The notes below the pieces were generated by a model. The model made no database searches. It was not told the origin of the DNA and worked only from the letters and a program-made list of their open reading frames with translations. This document shows, piece after piece, positions 1 through 4,896 of a stretch of 13,343 nucleotides of DNA. Position 1 is the first letter of the stretch. The number at the start of each line of letters is the position of its first letter. The DNA is from a bacterium (GTDB lineage: Bacteria; SM23-81; DAOVCL01), in the NCBI GenBank assembly GCA_029932675.1, contig JAOZPP010000083.1, positions 1 through 13,343 on the forward strand, written 5' to 3'. The translations under genes were made by a program, and so were the position numbers.

Positions 1-300
1 GAGGGGTTGCCCACACAGTTTGTGCTGGAGCAAAACTGGCCCAACCCCTTTAACGCGGCCACAATTATTAATTATGAATTGAGAATTAAGAGTCCCCCTG
101 TCCACACCACCCTGAAGATTTACAACATCTTGGGTCAGGAGGTGAGGACCCTGGTGGAGGAAGGAAAGGACCCCGGCTATTACACCGTCTTATGGGATGG
201 GAGGAACCAGGAAGGGAAGGAACTTCCTTCTGGGGTTTACCTTTATCGGCTTAAGGCAGGAAGATTCAGTCAAACGAGGAAGATGGTGCTTTTGCGGTAA
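1..300 (+). CDS. T9SS sorting domain, 3' end of a cargo gene (5' truncated)
   Basis: The frame is open from the first base of the window and ends at TAA 298-300, so this is the C-terminal 99 residues of a protein that begins upstream. It is a type IX secretion C-terminal sorting domain: an FVLEQNWPNPFN strand, then KIYNILGQEVRTLV, then PSGVYLYRL and a basic RKMVLLR end. In the T9SS family this domain directs a periplasmic protein through the outer-membrane translocon, where it is usually cleaved and the cargo is anchored or released. The passenger part lies outside the window. The whole stretch plus 40 bases after the stop is identical to 2428-2767. An ATG or GTG start inside this stretch is not credible; the ORF is a fragment only because the window begins here. 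Confidence 0.9.
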   Translation, partial: EGLPTQFVLEQNWPNPFNAATIINYELRIKSPPVHTTLKIYNILGQEVRTLVEEGKDPGYYTVLWDGRNQEGKELPSGVYLYRLKAGRFSQTRKMVLLR

Positions 301-340
301 GGAGATAGGCAGGGCGTCAGAATCGGGGTTCTGACGCCTC
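1..340 (+). repeat. Long exact direct repeat, copy 1
   Basis: Bases 1-340 are identical to 2428-2767, an offset of 2427 bases. Identity covers the T9SS domain, the stop codon and the first A-type palindrome, and stops three bases after that palindrome (after GACGCCTC). The left limit is unknown because it runs off the window. Confidence 0.95.
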
Positions 341-453
341 AGGAGGAGGGATTAGGGCATCTGTCAGGGCGGGAGCCCTGACAGCACCTGAAATGCGTCA
401 GGATCGGGGTTCTGACGCCTCAGGAGGAACCGTCTGGGAGAGGGGATAATGGA
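301..453. repeat. Intergenic palindrome cluster A-B-A
   Basis: Three hairpins lie between the two cargo genes. A-type at 314-337 has 9-bp arms GCGTCAGAA/TTCTGACGC around TCGGGG. B-type at 361-384 has 10-bp arms CTGTCAGGGC/GCCCTGACAG around GGGA. A second A-type at 395-418 has one base change (GCGTCAGGA) that keeps pairing through a G-U wobble. They have no T-tract, so they are not classic terminators, but they could stabilise or end the upstream mRNA. The same families recur at 2741-2827 and 3162-3373. No clear promoter was found for the following gene. Confidence 0.85.
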
Positions 454-2727
454 ATGAGAGTAAGGAAAGTAAACTGGTTTTTACCCTTCTGGATTCTAAT
501 AGTGGTGATAGTCTATTCACCCCTGAGGGCAACCGTTATCAGGGTTCCTGCTGATTCGGCTACCATTCAGGGGGGGATAGAGGGTGCCCAGGATGGGGAC
601 ACAGTGCTGGTTGCTCCAGGGAGATACTTGGAGAACCTGAACTTTGAGGGGAAGGCCATCTGGCTGAAGAGTGAGGCTGGGCCGGAGTCAACGATCATAG
701 ATGGGGACAGCATCCTTTACCATCCTGTAGTTACCTTTGAGTCCGGGGAGGATACAAATTCAGTTCTTGATGGTTTTACCATCACCAGGGGATACGCACC
801 CACCGGGGCGGGGATAAGGTGCCTTAAAGGCTCCTCCCCCAAGATAATAAACAACATCATCACCAAAAACTGCTCCTATGATGAGCACAGTTTCTACGGG
901 ACCGGAGCAGGCATCTACTGCGAAGTGGGAACACCAATAATAAGGGATAACATCATAACCCAGAACAAGGCCAACTATGCCGGAGGTATATTCTGCGTTG
1001 GAGGTTCTCCTTTGGTAGAGGGAAATGAGGTTTCGGATAACACTTTTGGGGGGATAGGCATTGATGCCGACACAAGTGGTTATCCCCTTATCATAAACAA
1101 TAAGATAACGAATAACGAAGGAAGCGGTATAGGAACCGGTGGGAGAGGTTCACCCTTGATTTCAAACAACATCATCTCCGGCAATTACAAATTATCTTCC
1201 CCCGAATCCTATGGTGGGGGAATCTCCACTGACTATCTGGGGAGGAGTCGCCCCATAATCGTGGATAATATCATCACCGGGAATAAGGCATCAGCTCGGG
1301 GGGGAGGAATAGGGACATCTCTAACCCATTGCAGTATCCTTCTGATAAAGGGCAACTATATAGCTGGAGACTCGGCCTTTGCGGGGGGGGGGATAGGTTT
1401 AAGTGGTGGTAGTTCAGATACCCTGACCGTTATTGAGGAGAACATCATTGAGGGGAATGAGGCTGAATGTGGGGGAGGCATCCATACGAATTGCACAGTG
1501 CCCAAGATAAGGAATAACATCATCAGAGGCAACAGGGCATTCAACCAGGGTGGAGGCCTTGAAATTGCAGGCACCTCAGCAACCATATCCAACAACCAGA
1601 TCGTGGATAATGTATCGGATTATGTGGGAGGTGGGGTATTCACCTATTTCTGTGGTCGGTCACCGTCTATTTTTGTCAACAACTTGATAGCACACAATAG
1701 CGCCTTAGAAGGCGGTGGATTCTTCCTCTATGGATCCACCGCGGTGATTACCAACAACACGATTTGCTATAACCAGGCATCTGAGAGGGGAGGGGGGATA
1801 TATGACTACTGGGCCAAGGCTACCATAGCAAACAACATCATTGTGGGAAGCAGGGATGGTGAAGGCATCTTAGCCATAGAGAAGGCTCCCCCAATAATTT
1901 CCTACAACGATGTCTGGGCTAATGCTGATGGGGACTATTCAGGCTGTCAACCAGGAGAGGGGGATATAAGCTTAGACCCCCTGTTTGCCGATACCTCCCT
2001 GGGAGACTATCACCTGTTGGTCAACTCTCCCTGTATAGACCGGGGGGATACAGCCTGGGGGTTCAGGGATCCGGATAGCTCCCGCAATGACATTGGGGCC
2101 TATGGTGGCCCCAGGGCAGTTATGGCCCGCCCGGTATATCCCAAGGGATTGGAGGCTGAACCGGGGGACAGCACAGTGAGCTTGAGCTGGAGACCAAATC
2201 CTGAGCCGGACATCTGGTGGTATGCCGTCTATCGGGGTGACTCCAGTGGCTTCTCCCCTTCGGAGTCCACCCTCGTTGCCCAAGTCACAGGGCCTGCTTG
2301 GGTGGATAGCCAGGTAGTTATGGGCGCGACCTACTACTATCGGGTATCTGCGGTAAATAACAAAGGCTATGGCAGTGGATATTCCCAGGAGGTAGAGGGA
2401 AAGACAGGGGTGAAGGAGAGAAGAGAGGAGGGGTTGCCCACACAGTTTGTGCTGGAGCAAAACTGGCCCAACCCCTTTAACGCGGCCACAATTATTAATT
2501 ATGAATTGAGAATTAAGAGTCCCCCTGTCCACACCACCCTGAAGATTTACAACATCTTGGGTCAGGAGGTGAGGACCCTGGTGGAGGAAGGAAAGGACCC
2601 CGGCTATTACACCGTCTTATGGGATGGGAGGAACCAGGAAGGGAAGGAACTTCCTTCTGGGGTTTACCTTTATCGGCTTAAGGCAGGAAGATTCAGTCAA
2701 ACGAGGAAGATGGTGCTTTTGCGGTAA
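454..2727 (+). CDS. Secreted beta-helix protein with FnIII and T9SS sorting domains
   Basis: A 757-residue exported protein. Residues 1-26 form a signal peptide (MRVRKVNW, a hydrophobic run, then about ...SPLRA). Residues about 27-520 are parallel beta-helix coils rich in NNIIxxN, GGGI and SPxIxxN motifs, ending in SPCIDRGD and DIGAYGG, the signature seen at the end of choice-of-anchor Q type helices. Residues about 560-652 look like a fibronectin type III domain (VSLSWRPN, YAVYRG, YYYRVSAVN). Residues 661-757 are the T9SS C-terminal domain, identical to that at 1-300. Beta-helices of this kind often bind or cleave polysaccharide, but I see no catalytic motif, so the ligand is unknown. ATG 454 has only a weak GAGGGG upstream. 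A run of ten G lies inside the gene at 1383-1392. Confidence 0.92.
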   Translation: MRVRKVNWFLPFWILIVVIVYSPLRATVIRVPADSATIQGGIEGAQDGDTVLVAPGRYLENLNFEGKAIWLKSEAGPESTIIDGDSILYHPVVTFESGEDTNSVLDGFTITRGYAPTGAGIRCLKGSSPKIINNIITKNCSYDEHSFYGTGAGIYCEVGTPIIRDNIITQNKANYAGGIFCVGGSPLVEGNEVSDNTFGGIGIDADTSGYPLIINNKITNNEGSGIGTGGRGSPLISNNIISGNYKLSSPESYGGGISTDYLGRSRPIIVDNIITGNKASARGGGIGTSLTHCSILLIKGNYIAGDSAFAGGGIGLSGGSSDTLTVIEENIIEGNEAECGGGIHTNCTVPKIRNNIIRGNRAFNQGGGLEIAGTSATISNNQIVDNVSDYVGGGVFTYFCGRSPSIFVNNLIAHNSALEGGGFFLYGSTAVITNNTICYNQASERGGGIYDYWAKATIANNIIVGSRDGEGILAIEKAPPIISYNDVWANADGDYSGCQPGEGDISLDPLFADTSLGDYHLLVNSPCIDRGDTAWGFRDPDSSRNDIGAYGGPRAVMARPVYPKGLEAEPGDSTVSLSWRPNPEPDIWWYAVYRGDSSGFSPSESTLVAQVTGPAWVDSQVVMGATYYYRVSAVNNKGYGSGYSQEVEGKTGVKERREEGLPTQFVLEQNWPNPFNAATIINYELRIKSPPVHTTLKIYNILGQEVRTLVEEGKDPGYYTVLWDGRNQEGKELPSGVYLYRLKAGRFSQTRKMVLLR
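1383..1392 (+). repeat. Ten-base poly-G tract inside the coding region
   Basis: Ten consecutive G within the beta-helix gene, read as the last base of an Ala codon and three Gly codons. Gain or loss of one base would shift frame and remove the FnIII and sorting domains. Long G tracts in surface-protein genes are a known phase-variation device in other bacteria; here it is only a candidate, and Gly-rich beta-helix coils could produce it by chance. Confidence 0.8.
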
Positions 2728-2767
2728 GGAGATAGGCAGGGCGTCAGAATCGGGGTTCTGACGCCTC
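2428..2767 (+). repeat. Long exact direct repeat, copy 2
   Basis: Identical to bases 1-340. It covers the sorting domain of the 757-residue cargo gene, its TAA stop and the A-type palindrome at 2741-2764. Beyond 2767 the two copies diverge at once (TGTGGGAA here, AGGAGGAG after 340). Confidence 0.95.
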
Positions 2768-2827
2768 TGTGGGAACTGTCAGGGCAGGAGCCTTCCGTCA
2801 GGAATCCCGTCGGAACGGGGTTGACAG
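2741..2827. repeat. Palindrome pair: A-type, then expanded B-type
   Basis: A-type hairpin at 2741-2764 (arms GCGTCAGAA/TTCTGACGC). It is followed by an expanded B-type unit at 2776-2827. The unit starts CTGTCAGGGC and ends TTGACAG, but its centre holds a different insert with CCCGT-CGGA-ACGGG at 2806-2819. The same expanded form occurs at 3247-3297. The 3' end of this copy supplies the -35 box of the promoter at 2821-2848. Confidence 0.8.
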
Positions 2828-2848
2828 CACGAGAGAAATAAATATAAT
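2821..2848 (+). promoter_or_regulatory. Perfect-consensus sigma70-type promoter
   Basis: TTGACA at 2821-2826 and TATAAT at 2843-2848 with a 16-base spacer: both hexamers match the consensus exactly. The start of transcription would fall near 2855, where a 12-bp-arm hairpin begins. The -35 lies in the tail of the B-type repeat; the matching copy at 3291 reads CTGACA and has no -10 behind it. The product is either a short RNA or a roughly 600-base leader for the peptidase gene. Confidence 0.6.
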
Positions 2849-2853
2849 AAAGA

Positions 2854-2943
2854 GGTTACCAGTTGCCAACCCGCTAAGATAGGACAACTGATAACCCCCG
2901 CGGCACAGAAAGGGCAAGAGAACTCCCTTTCTTATGCCCTTTT
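2854..2943 (+). ncRNA. Candidate small structured RNA, no known family
   Basis: Directly after the consensus promoter comes a hairpin with arms 2854-2865 (GGTTACCAGTTG) and 2885-2896 (CAACTGATAACC), 11 of 12 paired around a 19-base loop. A second unit follows in which AAAGGGC (2909-2915) can pair with GCCCTTT (2936-2942), followed by one more T, giving a terminator-like end. GAAAGGG (2908-2914) can instead pair with CCCTTTC (2925-2931), so the two folds exclude each other. No start codon with a ribosome site is inside. It does not resemble tRNA, 6S, SRP or tmRNA. The first hairpin could equally be an interspersed repeat, so this remains a candidate. Confidence 0.33.
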
Positions 2944-2994
2944 AAATATAGGAGAAATCGAAGGAAATGGCAAGTAGTTTTTCACAAACTCTAT

Positions 2995-3093
2995 GTTTCG
3001 GAATTCTTAGGAATTCCGAAACGTGGGGGGTCTTAAAGGGGGTATGCCCCCTTTAAGGGTGACAGCGGAGCGTCATAGGGCCGGTGAGGCCCT
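2995..3093. repeat. Run of three inverted repeats
   Basis: Three tight hairpins in a row: 2995-3022 with perfect 12-bp arms GTTTCGGAATTC/GAATTCCGAAAC around TTAG; 3032-3057 with perfect 11-bp arms CTTAAAGGGGG/CCCCCTTTAAG around TATG; and 3077-3093 with arms AGGGCC/GGCCCT. None has a following T-tract. They differ from the A and B families and occur once each in the window. Confidence 0.85.
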
Positions 3094-3161
3094 CTGGGAA
3101 GTTAGCGACCGAAGGGAGTTAAGTTCAAACAGGGGGTGGAAGATGTAGCCTCATAAGGCAA

Positions 3162-3184
3162 GCGTCAGAATCCAGTTCTGACGC
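3162..3184. repeat. A-type palindrome, variant loop
   Basis: Same 9-bp arms as the other A-type units (GCGTCAGAA/TTCTGACGC) but with a five-base loop TCCAG instead of TCGGGG. Stem conserved and loop changed suggests the structure, not the exact bases, is kept. Confidence 0.85.
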
Positions 3185-3200
3185 CTCGAATGAAAGTGTA

Positions 3201-3297
3201 GGGGCTCAATTTATCGAGCCTGCAAGCCGGGGCGGATGAATCCGGCCTGTCAAGACAGAGCCTTCCGCCGGGAATCCCGTCGGAACGGGGCTGACAG
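3201..3297. repeat. Two GGGGC hairpins followed by an expanded B-type unit
   Basis: GGCTC 3203-3207 pairs with GAGCC 3216-3220. GCCGG 3226-3230 pairs with CCGGC 3242-3246, with a smaller alternative CGGAT/ATCCG inside. Both hairpins contain a GGGGC tract near the 5' arm and an AT-rich loop (AATTTAT, GATGAAT). The expanded B-type unit runs 3247-3297, starting CTGTCA and ending CTGACAG, with the same CCCGTCGGAACGGG core as at 2806-2819. Confidence 0.7.
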
Positions 3298-3304
3298 CAC
3301 CTCA

Positions 3305-3373
3305 GCGTCAGAATCGGGGTTCTGACGCCTCGGCGGAGGGTTAGGAGATCTGTCAGGGCAGGGGTCCGGACAG
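3305..3373. repeat. A-B palindrome pair
   Basis: A-type at 3305-3328 with perfect arms, then a degenerate B-type at 3350-3373 (CTGTCAGGGC...GTCCGGACAG, outer five pairs kept). Order, spacing and even the linker (CTC-GGAGGG-TTAGG...ATCTGTCAGGGC) resemble 314-384, so A and B move or are copied as one composite unit. Confidence 0.8.
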
Positions 3374-3396
3374 CACAAAAGGAAAGGAGATGGAGG

Positions 3397-3447
3397 ATGG
3401 AGAAAATCCTGGCAACTGTTCGTTGGCTTTTAACCGTAAACCTTTAA
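3397..3447 (+). CDS. Possible 16-codon leader ORF upstream of the peptidase gene
   Basis: ATG 3397 is preceded at seven bases by AAGGAG (3384-3389). It reads 16 codons (MEKILATVRWLLTVNL) to TAA 3445-3447. The ribosome site of the next gene (GGAGG 3449-3453) begins two bases after this stop, so ribosomes ending here could feed the next start. It lies in the same frame as the peptidase gene. There is no enrichment of one amino acid to suggest attenuation. It may be chance. Confidence 0.25.
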   Translation: MEKILATVRWLLTVNL

Positions 3448-3448
3448 T

Positions 3449-3453
3449 GGAGG
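3449..3453 (+). promoter_or_regulatory. Ribosome binding site that fixes the peptidase start at 3460
   Basis: GGAGG lies six bases before ATG 3460. A TTG at 3454 is in frame two codons earlier but touches this GGAGG directly, so ATG 3460 is preferred. Confidence 0.75.
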
Positions 3454-3459
3454 TTGGAA

Positions 3460-4887
3460 ATGCGTCAAGCAGTAGCATTATTTGCAGTCTTTGCCCTTCT
3501 GGGGATACTGGTGCCGGTTACGGCATCGGCCTTTGTTGCTCCAGAAGAGGAGCAGGTGATCAACCCCATGCCCCTGCAACTAATGCATCCAGAGGTGCAG
3601 AAGCAACTGGGTCAATCACCGGAATGGCAGGAGTTCATCTCCCAGGGGAATGGGAACTACTTCAAGATAAGGTGGAATGAGCTTACCGGGAGCCCTCATA
3701 ATATTGTCTGCTCCGGAGTGCAACTGCCTCTGCCTTTAAACGAGGAAAACATAGAGGAGAAGACCAGGGATTTTATCTCCTCATATAGCGGGCTGCTGAA
3801 AGTTAATTCAGACGATCTGAGTCTCCTGCGGGCAATAAAGAGGGGTGACAACTGGTATGTCTGCTATCAGCAGGAAAAAGAGGGGATCCCGGTGATCTCT
3901 GGGCTGGTGAGGCTGACGATTAACCGCTATGGGAAGGTCATCCAGTTTGGCTCCGATGCCTATCCCGACAGTGGGCTGACCACTGTCTCTAATATCTCCC
4001 AGGATGAGGCAGTGGCGATAGCCAAGGAGGCGGTGGGCTTTGATCCGGCTGAAGACCAGGTGATCGGGAGCTCCAAAGCGATATTTCCCTATCGGTCGGA
4101 TACAACGGTAACCACCCATCTCACCTGGGAGGTGAAGCTTTCTATCCAGGATCCTCCCGGGGAGTGGTTGGTCTATGTGGATGCTCAGAACGGGGATGTG
4201 ATCTATGGCTTCAACAGCCTTGAGTTCTTTGATGGCAACCGCATCTGGGGCCATGTCAATGGATGGATATATCCCCATCATCCAGCGGATTCTACTCGGC
4301 AGGATTGGTTTGCTTTGGAGAAGGTGAAGGTCTATACCGATCCGCCGGAGAGCACCTACACCGACTGGAATGGCTACTACAGCATGGATGTTCCCGATGT
4401 GGGGCCATATCTCTTGGAGTCCAGGCTGGAGGGGCAGCATTTAGTGGTCAAGGTTCATCCTGCAGAGGGGATACCCAATGCCCTGCACAGTGCCTGGGTC
4501 TATGCCGATGGGCCGCACAACTGGACCTGGGGGGAGCAAGGGGATGAGCTGGATGATGAGGTGAATATGTATTACCAGGCGACGGAAATTTATAAAGCCC
4601 TTATAAATCCATATGGAGTTTTCCAGTTTGACCTTATGGACTACTATGACCGTCCGATGTGGGCCGTAGTGCGGGACCCCGTTGGGGGGAATGCCTACTA
4701 TAAACCCGGCACTGGGGACATACACTTTGGGGCAGGCGACCCTGAACATGGTATCCAGAACCTCTCTTTAGACAACGATGTCATCTTCCATGAATACGGC
4801 CATGCCATTGTCCACCATGTCCAGGCAATGCTTATCTCTCGCACCTGGCAATGGGATGCTATGCACGAGGGGTTTGCCGACTACTGA
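3460..4887 (+). CDS. Secreted gluzincin metallopeptidase, N-terminal part, stopped by in-frame TGA
   Basis: 475 residues from ATG 3460. Residues 1-24 are a signal peptide (hydrophobic run, ...VTASA). Residues about 90-165 resemble the FTP propeptide region of thermolysin- and fungalysin-like peptidases. Residues about 265-330 resemble a carboxypeptidase-regulatory-like beta domain (TDWNGYYSM). The catalytic domain follows, with H444-E445-Y446-G447-H448 binding zinc and supplying the general base, and E470 in HEGFADY as likely third ligand. Translation then meets TGA at 4885-4887. The same frame continues for 552 more codons (after AAI, MNNDP...) with the rest of the catalytic domain, so this is the front part of one 1030-codon gene. 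As it stands the product would have zinc ligands but a truncated catalytic domain and no sorting signal. Confidence 0.85.
   Translation: MRQAVALFAVFALLGILVPVTASAFVAPEEEQVINPMPLQLMHPEVQKQLGQSPEWQEFISQGNGNYFKIRWNELTGSPHNIVCSGVQLPLPLNEENIEEKTRDFISSYSGLLKVNSDDLSLLRAIKRGDNWYVCYQQEKEGIPVISGLVRLTINRYGKVIQFGSDAYPDSGLTTVSNISQDEAVAIAKEAVGFDPAEDQVIGSSKAIFPYRSDTTVTTHLTWEVKLSIQDPPGEWLVYVDAQNGDVIYGFNSLEFFDGNRIWGHVNGWIYPHHPADSTRQDWFALEKVKVYTDPPESTYTDWNGYYSMDVPDVGPYLLESRLEGQHLVVKVHPAEGIPNALHSAWVYADGPHNWTWGEQGDELDDEVNMYYQATEIYKALINPYGVFQFDLMDYYDRPMWAVVRDPVGGNAYYKPGTGDIHFGAGDPEHGIQNLSLDNDVIFHEYGHAIVHHVQAMLISRTWQWDAMHEGFADY
4885..4887 (+). other. In-frame TGA where Trp is expected
   Basis: The codons read GAC TAC TGA GCA GCC ATT. 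In related peptidases the EGxADY motif is commonly followed by an aromatic residue and then Ala, so TGG (Trp) fits, one base from TGA. Both sides of the stop are open in the same frame, with no length change. Confidence 0.85.
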
Positions 4888-4896
4888 GCAGCCATT

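Noticed and set aside
1972-2532. 186-codon minus-strand frame inside the beta-helix gene
   Set aside because: It lies wholly antisense to a well-supported gene and has no family features.
2854-2896. tRNA or tRNA-like gene
   Set aside because: No T-arm, no cloverleaf and no acceptor stem; only one long hairpin.
314-3373. CRISPR array
   Set aside because: Repeats are palindromes in two families with irregular spacing and no constant-length unique spacers, and no cas genes are in view.
3808-4440. 210-codon minus-strand frame inside the peptidase gene
   Set aside because: Antisense shadow of a conserved domain, with no ribosome site or motif.
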